Source: Fimenecus sp045594885 (GTDB taxonomy: Bacteria; Bacillota; Clostridia; Oscillospirales; Acutalibacteraceae). Taken from it: a stretch of 42,594 nucleotides of DNA. The number at the start of each line of letters is the position of its first letter. Within the stretch, counting starts at the first letter, position 1. The notes under the pieces were generated by a model. It was not told the DNA's origin, did not search any database, and worked only from the letters and a program-made list of their open reading frames with translations. Below, piece by piece: positions 17,409-25,292 of the stretch. The stretch is from positions 1 to 42,594 of the forward strand of contig JAZNZJ010000069.1 in assembly GCA_045594885.1 (NCBI GenBank), written 5' to 3'. A program made the translations under genes and the position numbers.

Positions 17409-17411
17409 AAT

Positions 17412-17446
17412 AATCCTCTGCTTGAATTTGGCAGAGGATTTTTCTT
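17412..17446 (+). terminator. Terminator of the amino acid transporter operon
   Basis: A 10-bp stem AATCCTCTGC / GCAGAGGATT with a 9-nt loop and a T run. Confidence 0.88.
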
Positions 17447-17473
17447 GTATTCAATATATTTTTATGTTAAAAT
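17445..17473 (+). promoter_or_regulatory. Promoter of the cohesin gene
   Basis: TTGTAT (17445-17450), 17 bp, then an extended -10 TGT-TAAAAT (17465-17473). The predicted start site leaves only a very short leader before ATG 17490. Confidence 0.55.
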
Positions 17474-17489
17474 GTAATTGGTGATTTGT

Positions 17490-18212
17490 ATGAAAAAATT
17501 AATTTCATTATTTCTTGCATTTGTAATGATGTTTACAATGTTTTCTGTAATCTCATTTGCAACAGAAAAAGCAAAACTTTCAATTAAAAACGAAACCGTT
17601 TATGCAGGTGATGAATTCACTGTAAGCCTTTTTATCAGTGATAATTCTAAAATGAGCGGTGCAGTAATTGACGTTTACTACGATTCGAGTGTTCTTGAAT
17701 ATGTGTCCTCAAAGTCGGGTGCAATTTTAGATGAAAACGCAAATATAAGTATAAAAAATACTTCGGGTGCTAATTCAAAAGTGCGTTTTACTTATCTTTC
17801 GCCTGATTCATCAGTTACATCATATGGTGTGTTAATGTCAATAACCTTTAAAGCACTTGAAAACGCCTCCGGCAATACTGATTTGAAAATATCAATACCT
17901 AATGAAGCCGATTTTGTAACAAAAGATTTGGCAAAAATCCCATATGAAGTCAGCAATTCAGTTATAAGTATTATCAATAACTCTGTTTCAGTGGACAATG
18001 ATGAAACAACTTCAGCAATTGAGTCAACTTCTGTTGAAGAAACCACATCTGAAACTCAAACTCAACCATTAACCGAAAAGGTTGAAGATGAAAAAACAGA
18101 AAATAATGATAATAATAAAGAAAATACTGTTATAATTGTAATGCTTATTGCAGGTGCGTTGCTTTTAATCTGCGGTATTGTAATTCTTACAAAAAATAAG
18201 AAAAAAGAATAA
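17490..18212 (+). CDS. Membrane-anchored single-cohesin surface protein
   Basis: A 240-aa secreted protein: signal peptide (1-24, ending SVISFA), one cohesin-type beta-sandwich (about 28-160: VYAGDEFTVSLFISDNSKMSGAVIDVYYDSSVLEYVSS; TSYGVLMSITFKALENASG), a Ser/Thr/Glu/Asn-rich linker (about 165-205), a C-terminal TM helix (about 211-233) and the lysine-rich stop KNKKKE. Cohesins bind dockerins of cellulosomal or other surface complexes; no dockerin is visible here. There is no LPxTG sorting signal, so anchoring is by the TM helix. ATG 17490 is preceded by GGTGA. Its partner is unknown. Confidence 0.82.
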   Translation: MKKLISLFLAFVMMFTMFSVISFATEKAKLSIKNETVYAGDEFTVSLFISDNSKMSGAVIDVYYDSSVLEYVSSKSGAILDENANISIKNTSGANSKVRFTYLSPDSSVTSYGVLMSITFKALENASGNTDLKISIPNEADFVTKDLAKIPYEVSNSVISIINNSVSVDNDETTSAIESTSVEETTSETQTQPLTEKVEDEKTENNDNNKENTVIIVMLIAGALLLICGIVILTKNKKKE

Positions 18213-18249
18213 ATCAAAATTCACTGCATATATTTTAGCGGTGATTTAA

Positions 18250-18360
18250 TTGAAAAAATACATAACGGACAGCGAAAAATTAGATATATTGGTACATCTG
18301 ATTATTAAGGGCTATCTTACAAAAAATCAAATCAAAGCAATAATAAAGCGAGGTATGTGA
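18250..18360 (+). CDS. Possible 36-aa small protein (TTG start)
   Basis: An open frame of 36 codons begins at TTG 18250 with GCGGTGAT upstream: LKKYITDSEKLDILVHLIIK, then GYLTKNQIKAIIKRGM. It has a basic, helical character vaguely like SHOCT-type tails, but I cannot assign a family. Its last codons lie in a terminator hairpin. The start codon is weak, so this may be chance. Confidence 0.35.
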   Translation: MKKYITDSEKLDILVHLIIKGYLTKNQIKAIIKRGM

Positions 18361-18374
18361 CTACCTCGCTTTTT
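18346..18374 (+). terminator. Bidirectional terminator between convergent genes
   Basis: A 10-bp stem AAGCGAGGTA / TACCTCGCTT, loop TGTGAC, with T5 on the + side and a T-rich stretch on the minus side. It serves the + genes and the convergent flavin reductase-rubredoxin gene. Confidence 0.75.
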
Positions 18375-18375
18375 G

Positions 18376-18984
18376 TTATTGTATTGGTTCAAAATCTTCT
18401 GCACCATGTTTACATATAGGACAAATAAAATCTTCGGGTAATTCTTCGCCCTCATAAACATATCCGCAGATTTTACATACAAAGCCCTTTTTCTTTGGTG
18501 CTTCGGGCTTAGGTTTAATATGGTCAAAATAGTATTGATATGTGGCAGATGGAATATCTGATAATGTTTCTGCTTCTGTAACATCTGAAATAAATAAAAG
18601 GTGAGTTCCACAGTCAATTACATCGGTTACAATACATGAAATATATGCATTTGTGCCTTCACACACGAAATATGTTCCGTTTTCAGTTCTGTAGTGGTCA
18701 TTATAACCGGCGAATTTGTCCGTATCTCTGCCACTTGCAAAACCAAAACGTTTTATCATTTCAAATGTGACATCCTGTGAAAGAACTGAAATTGTAAATT
18801 TTTTTGTTCTTTCAATCATACCGCAAGTATAATTGTTTTTATTGACTGCAATCGTCAATCTTTTAGGTGAATCCGTCACCTGTGTGGCAGTATTGATAAT
18901 ACAAGCATTATCCTTTCCATCTTCAGTGGCACTGAGAATAAACAGACCGTAACTTAGTTTAAACATTGCCTCATTTCTAATCAT
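18376..18984 (-). CDS. Flavin reductase-rubredoxin fusion (high-molecular-weight rubredoxin type)
   Basis: A 202-aa redox protein. Residues about 1-155 form an FMN-binding flavin-reductase-like split barrel (FKLSYGLFILSATEDGKDNACIINTATQVTDSPKRLTIAV), and about 165-200 form a rubredoxin with CKIC and CPIC iron ligands (FVCKICGYVYEGEELPEDFICPICKHG). Proteins of this layout carry electrons from NAD(P)H to flavodiiron oxygen or NO reductases in anaerobes, so an oxidative or nitrosative protection role is likely but inferred. No flavodiiron gene is adjacent. It has its own promoter and converges on the small ORF. Confidence 0.93.
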   Translation of the reverse strand: MIRNEAMFKLSYGLFILSATEDGKDNACIINTATQVTDSPKRLTIAVNKNNYTCGMIERTKKFTISVLSQDVTFEMIKRFGFASGRDTDKFAGYNDHYRTENGTYFVCEGTNAYISCIVTDVIDCGTHLLFISDVTEAETLSDIPSATYQYYFDHIKPKPEAPKKKGFVCKICGYVYEGEELPEDFICPICKHGAEDFEPIQ

Positions 18985-19008
18985 AAAATCATCTCCAATC
19001 TATTTAAT

Positions 19009-19038
19009 ATTATAACACATTTTTGTAAGATTGAACAA
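19009..19038 (-). promoter_or_regulatory. Promoter of the flavin reductase-rubredoxin gene
   Basis: Extended -10 TGT-TATAAT on the minus strand (TATAAT at 19009-19014) with TTGTTC 18 bp upstream (19033-19038). Confidence 0.6.
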
Positions 19039-19071
19039 CAATTTTTTGTATTCGACAAATATATTTTCACA

Positions 19072-19100
19072 TTGACAAAATTATGTATTTATGGTATCTT
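19072..19100 (+). promoter_or_regulatory. Promoter of the NhaC-family gene
   Basis: TTGACA (19072-19077), 17 bp, TATCTT (19095-19100); AAAAGGAG lies before ATG 19169. Confidence 0.7.
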
Positions 19101-19168
19101 TTTTTGTATAAATATAATTTGAGTTTGAGTGCATATTTTTTCTCGAATTTAGAAAAGGAGATGTAAAA

Positions 19169-20956
19169 ATGAAAAAAAGGTTCAATTCTAAAACCTTATT
19201 TGCTTTGGCAATTTCTGTTTTACTTATTGCAAGTATGACTGTGTTTGCTTTTGCAAGTGATGGTGATGCCGCAACAGCAAAAATGATTGATTGTTCTTCT
19301 TGCGAAGGCTCAGGCTTTTTATCAGTTTGTGCTGAATGTGAAGGAACAAATCTTGTCTGCAAAGACTGTTCTGTAGCATCAAATGTATGTGGTGATTGTG
19401 GTGGTACAGGTAAGGTAGAAGCACCTACTAAATTCTATTCAAGTCTTTGGTCATTGCTTCCCCCGATAATCGCTATTGCATTGGCACTTATAACAAAAGA
19501 AGTTTATTCTTCACTCTTTGTTGGTATTGTTGTGGGCGGCCTTTTATATGCTGAAGGCAATTTTGTGGGCACAATCACTCACGTTTTCAGCGATGGATTT
19601 GTAGCAAATATTGCAGATTCATATAATATGGGTATCATCATATTCCTTATTGTTCTCGGTGCAATGGTTTCAATGATGAATAAAGCCGGCGGTTCTGCAG
19701 CTTTTGGTCGTTGGGCTAAAAAACACATTAAATCAAGAGTCGGCGCACAACTTGCAACAGTCCTCTTTGGTTGTATGATTTTCATTGATGACTATTTTAA
19801 CTGTTTAACAGTTGGCTCAGTTATGAGACCGGTTACAGATAGCCATAAGGTTTCACGTGCAAAACTTGCATATCTTATTGATGCTACTGCAGCACCCGTT
19901 TGCATTATTGCACCAATATCATCTTGGGCAGCAGCTGTTGCAGGCTTCGTTGCAGAAGAAGAGGTAAGTGGTTTCCAACTTTTCTTAAGTGCAATTCCAT
20001 ATAACTTCTATGCGCTTCTTACAATTGTAATGATGGTTGCTATCACAGTTATGAAGTTTGATTACGGTAAGATGAGAATTCACGAAGAAAACGCTATGAA
20101 CGGTGACCTTTTCACAAGTGACGCTGAATTATTTAAGGATTCTGCTGATGCAGAAAATGCTAATCCAAAGGGTAAAGTTATTGACTTGATTATTCCTGTT
20201 GTGGCACTTATTATTGCTTGTGTTATCGGACTTATCTATTCAGGTGGATTCTTTGATTCAACAAGTGGTGCATATCACAATGTTATTGAAGCATTCTCAA
20301 GTGCAGACGCATCGGTTGGTCTTCTTTATGGTTCATTCTGCACACTTATCCTTACAGTTGCATACTTTGTGATTCGCAGAGTAATTACTTTCAAAGATTG
20401 TATGGATTCAGTACCTGAAGGCTTTAAAGCAATGGTTCCTGCTATTATGATTCTTGCTTGTGCTTGGACTCTCAAGGCTATGACGGACAGTCTTGGTGCA
20501 AAAGAATTTATTGCAGATATTGTAGAGTCAACAGCGGGTGCGTTTGAAAACTTCCTTCCTGCAGTTATTTTCCTTATTGCAGTTGGTCTTTCATTTGCAA
20601 CAGGTACATCATGGGGCACATTTGGTATTCTTATTCCTCTTGTTCTCAGTGTATTCCCATACGAAAGTGGTCCTATTTCAGTTATTTCAATTTCAGCTTG
20701 TATGGCAGGTGCAGTTTGTGGTGACCATTGCTCACCAATTTCTGATACAACAATTATGGCAAGTGCCGGTAGTCAGAGCAACCACCTCAATCACGTTTCA
20801 ACACAATTGCCATATGCATTGACTGTTGCAGGTGTTTCGTTTGTAACATACATAATTGCAGGTTTTGTTCAGTCTGTAATAGCTCTTCCAATCGGTATTG
20901 CACTTATGCTTGGAACACTCTTTGTAATAAAAGCAGTTTCAAAGAAAAAGGCATAA
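19169..20956 (+). CDS. nhaC: NhaC-family Na+/H+ antiporter with N-terminal DnaJ-like Cys domain
   Basis: A 595-aa multi-pass protein of the NhaC family, which exchanges Na+ for H+ or organic substrates. Core signatures include FGCMIFIDDYFNCLTVGSVMRP, LSFATGTSWGTFGILIPL and VCGDHCSPISDTTIMAS. The N terminus is unusual: a signal-peptide-like segment (about 1-29, ending FAFAS), then eight cysteines in four CxxC pairs (42/45, 54/57, 64/67, 74/77), two of them with the DnaJ zinc-finger pattern CxxCxGxG (CSSCEGSG, CGDCGGTG). If the signal is cleaved or acts as the first helix, this module would face outside. It has its own promoter and terminator. The exchanged ion is not proven by sequence. Confidence 0.92.
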   Translation: MKKRFNSKTLFALAISVLLIASMTVFAFASDGDAATAKMIDCSSCEGSGFLSVCAECEGTNLVCKDCSVASNVCGDCGGTGKVEAPTKFYSSLWSLLPPIIAIALALITKEVYSSLFVGIVVGGLLYAEGNFVGTITHVFSDGFVANIADSYNMGIIIFLIVLGAMVSMMNKAGGSAAFGRWAKKHIKSRVGAQLATVLFGCMIFIDDYFNCLTVGSVMRPVTDSHKVSRAKLAYLIDATAAPVCIIAPISSWAAAVAGFVAEEEVSGFQLFLSAIPYNFYALLTIVMMVAITVMKFDYGKMRIHEENAMNGDLFTSDAELFKDSADAENANPKGKVIDLIIPVVALIIACVIGLIYSGGFFDSTSGAYHNVIEAFSSADASVGLLYGSFCTLILTVAYFVIRRVITFKDCMDSVPEGFKAMVPAIMILACAWTLKAMTDSLGAKEFIADIVESTAGAFENFLPAVIFLIAVGLSFATGTSWGTFGILIPLVLSVFPYESGPISVISISACMAGAVCGDHCSPISDTTIMASAGSQSNHLNHVSTQLPYALTVAGVSFVTYIIAGFVQSVIALPIGIALMLGTLFVIKAVSKKKA

Positions 20957-20973
20957 AAGAACAATATAAAACT

Positions 20974-21008
20974 AATCCCCTTATCCAATTCGGATAAGGG
21001 GATTTTTA
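20974..21008 (+). terminator. Terminator of the NhaC-family gene
   Basis: A 13-bp stem AATCCCCTTATCC / GGATAAGGGGATT with loop AATTC, followed by a short T run. Confidence 0.85.
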
Positions 21009-21017
21009 TGTAGTAAA

Positions 21018-21644
21018 TTACTTTACTTCTTTTAATACTTCAATATATGATTTAATTGCCTTTACACAGCCCTCAAAACCTAAATCAGCACTGTTGAGGC
21101 ATAAATCATAGTTACGGGCATTGTCCCAATCACGGCAGGTATAATAGTGATAAAATGCACTGCGGTGCTTGTCGATTTTACGGATTTTCTTATCGGCTTC
21201 TTTCTCCGATAACGCATACATATCCATGACTGTTTTTACGCACTCACTGTGGGGTGCCCAGATAAAAGTCTTAATAACATTATCGGTATGCTCAAGAATA
21301 TAGTCAGCACATCTGCCAACAATAACGCAAGGTCCTTTTGCAGCTAAATCTTTAATGATTTTTGCTTGATAATTGAAAAGGTTTTCTTTTGACACAAAAT
21401 CACTGTCTTCAGGTGGAATAAGCTTACCCACATATTTGCGTGTAGAGGGTTCAAACAAACCTTTGTTAACATCTTCGTCGTTCTTGTCAAAAAGTCTTAA
21501 AGCAATTCCGCTTTCATCAGATGCCATATAGAGAATTTCTCTGTCATAAAAGGGGATACCAAGTTCTTTAGAAAGCATTTTGCCGATTGTCTTACCACCG
21601 CTACCATAGCCACGGGCAATAGTTATAACAAAATTTTTATCCAT
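21018..21644 (-). CDS. Cytidylate kinase-like family protein
   Basis: A 208-aa P-loop protein of the Cytidylate_kin2-like family: ITIARGYGSGGKTIGKMLSKEL (P-loop), PFYDREILYMAS, GPCVIVGRCADYIL and KIDKHRSAFYHYYT. These are widespread in Clostridia and their substrate is not established; a true cmk is present at 4911-5576. It is the last gene of the liv unit (19 bp after livF, with GGAGGGTGA before ATG 21644), which may be coincidental co-transcription. Confidence 0.9.
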   Translation of the reverse strand: MDKNFVITIARGYGSGGKTIGKMLSKELGIPFYDREILYMASDESGIALRLFDKNDEDVNKGLFEPSTRKYVGKLIPPEDSDFVSKENLFNYQAKIIKDLAAKGPCVIVGRCADYILEHTDNVIKTFIWAPHSECVKTVMDMYALSEKEADKKIRKIDKHRSAFYHYYTCRDWDNARNYDLCLNSADLGFEGCVKAIKSYIEVLKEVK

Positions 21645-21663
21645 AATATTTCACCCTCCGAAA

Positions 21664-22377
21664 TTATTCACTTAAATATGCCTTTTTAACTGACTCGTCG
21701 TTCATAAGGTCCTGTGCATTGCCTGAAAGCACAATGTTACCTGTTTCAAGTACATAAGCTCTGTCAGCAATTGAAAGTGCTTTTTTAGCATTCTGTTCAA
21801 CAAGAAGAACTGTTGTTCCGTTTTCATTAATTGCTTTTATGATTTCAAAGATTTCTGAAACAAGAAGGGGAGAAAGACCCATTGATGGCTCATCCATTAA
21901 AACGAAATCGGGCTTTGACATAAGTGCTCTGCCCATTGCAAGCATCTGCTGTTCACCGCCGGAAAGAGTACCTGCAATCTGATTTTTTCTTTCTTCAAGA
22001 CGAGGGAATCTTTCATAGACATATTTCAATGTCTGTTCAATTTCAGATTTATTTTTGCGTGTGTATGCACCGAGTTTGATATTATCGAGAACTGAAAGTT
22101 GTGAAAAAATTCTTCTACCTTCAGGAACATGAGCCATACCCATTGTAACGATTTTGTGGGCAGGAATTTTAGTAATATCATTATCATTGTAAAGTATTTT
22201 GCCGGTTTTAGGCTTTATAAGACCTGTAACTGTATGAAGAATGGTGGTTTTACCCGCACCGTTTGCACCGATAAGAGCCACAATTTCACCCTTGTTTACC
22301 TCAAAGGAAACACCCTTTAAAGCTTTAATCATACCATAATAGACTTCAATATTATCTACTTTTAAAAGTGGTGCCAT
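21664..22377 (-). CDS. livF: Branched-chain amino acid ABC transporter ATPase LivF
   Basis: A 237-aa ABC ATPase, one of the two energising Leu/Ile/Val import. Walker A GANGAGKTT, LivF-type region MGMAHVPEGRRIFSQLSVLDNIKLGAY, signature LSGGEQQMLAMGRALM, Walker B FVLMDEPSMGLSP, and EQNAKKAL, in which Gln stands at the switch-His position as in LivF proteins. It follows livG by 12 bp. Confidence 0.95.
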   Translation of the reverse strand: MAPLLKVDNIEVYYGMIKALKGVSFEVNKGEIVALIGANGAGKTTILHTVTGLIKPKTGKILYNDNDITKIPAHKIVTMGMAHVPEGRRIFSQLSVLDNIKLGAYTRKNKSEIEQTLKYVYERFPRLEERKNQIAGTLSGGEQQMLAMGRALMSKPDFVLMDEPSMGLSPLLVSEIFEIIKAINENGTTVLLVEQNAKKALSIADRAYVLETGNIVLSGNAQDLMNDESVKKAYLSE

Positions 22378-22389
22378 AGTTTTGCCTCC

Positions 22390-23160
22390 TTAATCGCCAA
22401 GATATGCCTTAATAACTTCGGGGTCATTAAGCACATCACTTGTTTTGCCTTGTGCTAATTCTTGACCGAAGTTGAGTACTGTAACTTCTTCACAGATACC
22501 ACTTACGAGTTTCATATCGTGCTCAATAAGAAGAATTGTCATATCAAACTCGTCACGAACAAATCGAATTGTATCCATAAGTTCTTGAGTTTCGCTTGGG
22601 TTCATACCTGCAGCGGGCTCATCAAGAAGCAAGAGCTTAGGATTAGTAGCAAGTGCACGTGCAATCTCAAGTTTTCTCTGTTTACCGTAGGGGAGATTAC
22701 AAGCAAGGTTATTTCTCTCTTCTTCAAGGTTAAAAATACGAAGCAGTTCCTTTGCTTTTTCTCGCATTTCTTTTTCGGATGAAAAATGCTTGGGAAGTCT
22801 GAACATACTTGTGAACGGGTCACATTTGAATTCGGGCTGATTGTGAAGACCAACCATAACATTACGGATAACACTCATATTATTGAAAAGACGAATATTC
22901 TGGAAAGTACGAGCAATACCCTTGTGATTAATTGCCTCTTCTTTTTTGCCTTTTAATTCTTCACCATCAAGTAAAAATGTGCCTGTAGTGGGTTTGTAAA
23001 CACCGGTAATAATGTTAAAAACTGTTGTTTTACCTGCACCATTCGGGCCAACAAGACCATACAACTCATTTTTCTTGACTTTTAAGTTTAATTCATTAAC
23101 AGCTTTAAGACCACCGAAGGATATACCGAGGTTCTTTGTTTCAAGCATATATTCTGCCAT
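22390..23160 (-). CDS. livG: Branched-chain amino acid ABC transporter ATPase LivG
   Basis: A 256-aa ABC ATPase pairing with LivF. Walker A GPNGAGKTTVFN, GIARTFQNIRLFNNMSVIRNVMVG (LivG signature region), Walker B LLLLDEPAAGMNP and switch His in LIEHDMKLV. The signature is replaced by LPYGKQRKLEIARAL, as is usual for LivG. I start at MAEYMLETKN because AAGGAGGAT precedes it; the longer frame reads into livM. One base separates its start from the livM stop codon. Confidence 0.95.
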   Translation of the reverse strand: MAEYMLETKNLGISFGGLKAVNELNLKVKKNELYGLVGPNGAGKTTVFNIITGVYKPTTGTFLLDGEELKGKKEEAINHKGIARTFQNIRLFNNMSVIRNVMVGLHNQPEFKCDPFTSMFRLPKHFSSEKEMREKAKELLRIFNLEEERNNLACNLPYGKQRKLEIARALATNPKLLLLDEPAAGMNPSETQELMDTIRFVRDEFDMTILLIEHDMKLVSGICEEVTVLNFGQELAQGKTSDVLNDPEVIKAYLGD

Positions 23161-23161
23161 A

Positions 23162-24274
23162 TCAGTTATCCTCCTTTGAATAAGAATCAATATCATTGCT
23201 GTCATTCTGCAAATCATATGACAACATTTCGTTCATTTTGATTTTAGTATCAATTCTGTTCCATTCGGCTTCATCATCTTTTTCTTTTGATTTCTTTTTG
23301 TTGCCCTTGAATGAAATCTTATTCTTGAGATTTGTGAAGGTAGGAGCATTGTTGAAGAGAATAGCGAAAATAAGAATTATTGCATACACAACAAGCTTAA
23401 CAGAAGCCAATGGTCCTGAAAGTTCATTCTGGAGAAGAATGTTAAGGTAAGTGATTATTGTTGCAGCAATAATTGAACCATTAATACTACCCATACCACC
23501 AAGAACAACCATAACAAGAATTTCAATTGAATAGTTATAAGAGAATGCTTCCTGCTTAACCTGACCGATACACTGTGCATAAATAACACCTGCAACACCG
23601 GCAAAGAATGCAGCGACAATGAATATGAACAACTTATAGAAAGTAACATTTATACCCATTGATTTAGCCGCAATTTCATTGTCTCTGATTGCGGTAACAG
23701 CACGACCGTGTTTACTTCTGATAAGGTTTTGAGAAAGTATAAGAACAACAATAACAGTAATGAGTGTAACAATGAAAAATTCTTTTTCAGGATACATTTT
23801 TACAGTAAGTCCCTGTGATGCACCGAAGAAACTAATGTTTTTAAAAATATTTCTCACAATTTCACCAAATGCAAGTGTTGCAATTGCAAGATAGTCGCCT
23901 TTGAGTCGAAGTGCAGGAATACCAATAATCAATCCGAAAAACGCAGAAATAAATCCACCGATTAAAACAGATAAAACATACACAAGAAGTTCACTTTCAA
24001 TTACACCTGAAAGTATATTTACACAGTATCCGCCAAGGTAAGCACCTACACACATAAAGCCTGCGTGACCAAGGCTCAATTCACCCAAAAAGCCAACAAC
24101 AAGGTTAAGAGATACTGCAAGAATAATACTGAATGATATTCTTACCAAGGTGCTTCGGTCAAGTCGGCCGAGTTCACCAATTGAGTTAAGAATGAATGTT
24201 ATTATAAGTACAACAGCAACCAGAATATAATTAAGGTGATGTTCAATTTTGAATTTTGATTTACTTTTTGCCAT
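23162..24274 (-). CDS. livM: Branched-chain amino acid ABC transporter permease LivM
   Basis: A 370-aa membrane permease subunit with about nine hydrophobic segments, including SLNLVVGFLGELSLGHAGFMCVGAY and the coupling-loop region GRAVTAIRDNEIAAKSMGINVTFYKLF that is typical of LivM. The C-terminal tail (about 320-370) is long, charged and hydrophilic (FKGNKKKSKEKDDEAE and beyond), longer than in E. coli LivM. ATG 24274 is preceded by GAAGGTGT. It forms the membrane channel with LivH. Confidence 0.94.
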   Translation of the reverse strand: MAKSKSKFKIEHHLNYILVAVVLIITFILNSIGELGRLDRSTLVRISFSIILAVSLNLVVGFLGELSLGHAGFMCVGAYLGGYCVNILSGVIESELLVYVLSVLIGGFISAFFGLIIGIPALRLKGDYLAIATLAFGEIVRNIFKNISFFGASQGLTVKMYPEKEFFIVTLITVIVVLILSQNLIRSKHGRAVTAIRDNEIAAKSMGINVTFYKLFIFIVAAFFAGVAGVIYAQCIGQVKQEAFSYNYSIEILVMVVLGGMGSINGSIIAATIITYLNILLQNELSGPLASVKLVVYAIILIFAILFNNAPTFTNLKNKISFKGNKKKSKEKDDEAEWNRIDTKIKMNEMLSYDLQNDSNDIDSYSKEDN

Positions 24275-24278
24275 AACA

Positions 24279-25145
24279 TTACACCTTCTCTCTGATTTTC
24301 TTGCCAAGAATACCGGTTGGCTTAACAAGAAGAATTATAATTAATAAACCGAACTCAATTGATGTTGTATATGGTGCTATAACATCAATACTGAGACAGA
24401 TATTTTCAACAAGACCAAGAAGAATTCCACCAACCATAGCACCTGGAATTGAACCAATTCCTCCAATAACTGCAGCAGCAAATGCCTTGATACCGGGCAA
24501 TGCGCCAAATGAGGGACTTACAGGTATTTTGATGAGATAGAACAAACTAGCAAATGCTGCAAGAGCAGAACCTATTGCAAAGGTAATCATAATAATTTTA
24601 TTAACGTTAACACCCATAAGCTGAGCCGCACCCTTGTCTTCAGATACAGCAAGCATTGCACGACCTGTTTTTGATTTTTTAATAAATACTGTGAGAATTA
24701 TCATAATAGCCGCACTTAAAACAAGTGTGACAATTGTACTGATATTAAGTGAAACATTACCGGGTAACTGAATTGAACCCAATTTATTAAGAATAATTAC
24801 TGATTTTGGCTCTGTTCCAAAAATCAACTGCGCTAAACCTTGAAGCAAGTTACTTACACCGATTGCAGTAATAAGAACGGCGAGGGGAGAAGCAGTTCTT
24901 AAAGGCTTATATGCAAGTTTTTCTATTACAATACCAAGCAAGACACATAAGATTACAGACACAACAAAAGCAACAATCGGATTGCCCGTTGTTGAATAAA
25001 CAGTGAAAATAGCATACGCACCAACCATAATTACGTCGCCGTGTGCAAAGTTAAGCATCTTTGCAATACCGTAAACCATAGTATAGCCAAGAGCAATAAG
25101 TGCATAAATAGCACCAAGACTCAAGCCATCCAATAAAGTTACCAT
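24279..25145 (-). CDS. livH: Branched-chain amino acid ABC transporter permease LivH
   Basis: A 288-aa permease subunit (LLDGLSLGAIYALIALGYTMVYGIAKMLNFAHGDVIMVGAY at the N terminus; GRAMLAVSEDKGAAQLMGVNVNKII coupling loop). I begin at MVTLLDG because AAGGAG lies about 9 nt upstream of 25145. livM starts only 5 bp beyond its stop. Hairpins lie between livJ and this gene. Confidence 0.95.
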   Translation of the reverse strand: MVTLLDGLSLGAIYALIALGYTMVYGIAKMLNFAHGDVIMVGAYAIFTVYSTTGNPIVAFVVSVILCVLLGIVIEKLAYKPLRTASPLAVLITAIGVSNLLQGLAQLIFGTEPKSVIILNKLGSIQLPGNVSLNISTIVTLVLSAAIMIILTVFIKKSKTGRAMLAVSEDKGAAQLMGVNVNKIIMITFAIGSALAAFASLFYLIKIPVSPSFGALPGIKAFAAAVIGGIGSIPGAMVGGILLGLVENICLSIDVIAPYTTSIEFGLLIIILLVKPTGILGKKIREKV

Positions 25146-25187
25146 AAAATAAAACTCCTTAATATACAATCTGTATTTGGCTTACAC

Positions 25188-25265
25188 CGAAAAAAAGAAA
25201 AAACTTTTTCTTTTTTTCGCTATAAGTCAAACCATACGGTCCCAGATAATCTGAAACCGTATGGT
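25188..25265 (-). terminator. Two tandem hairpins between livJ and livH (attenuator or partial terminator)
   Basis: Read on the minus strand after the livJ stop: first a 10-bp stem ACCATACGGT / ACCGTATGGT (25231-25265), then an AT-rich stem of about 15 bp made of CGA7GA5 and its complement (25188-25219). Neither has a classic GC stem plus T run. Their place between binding-protein and permease genes fits partial termination or 3'-end mRNA protection giving excess LivJ. Confidence 0.6.
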
Positions 25266-25292
25266 ATAAATAGACTATTGTTAAGTTATGAA

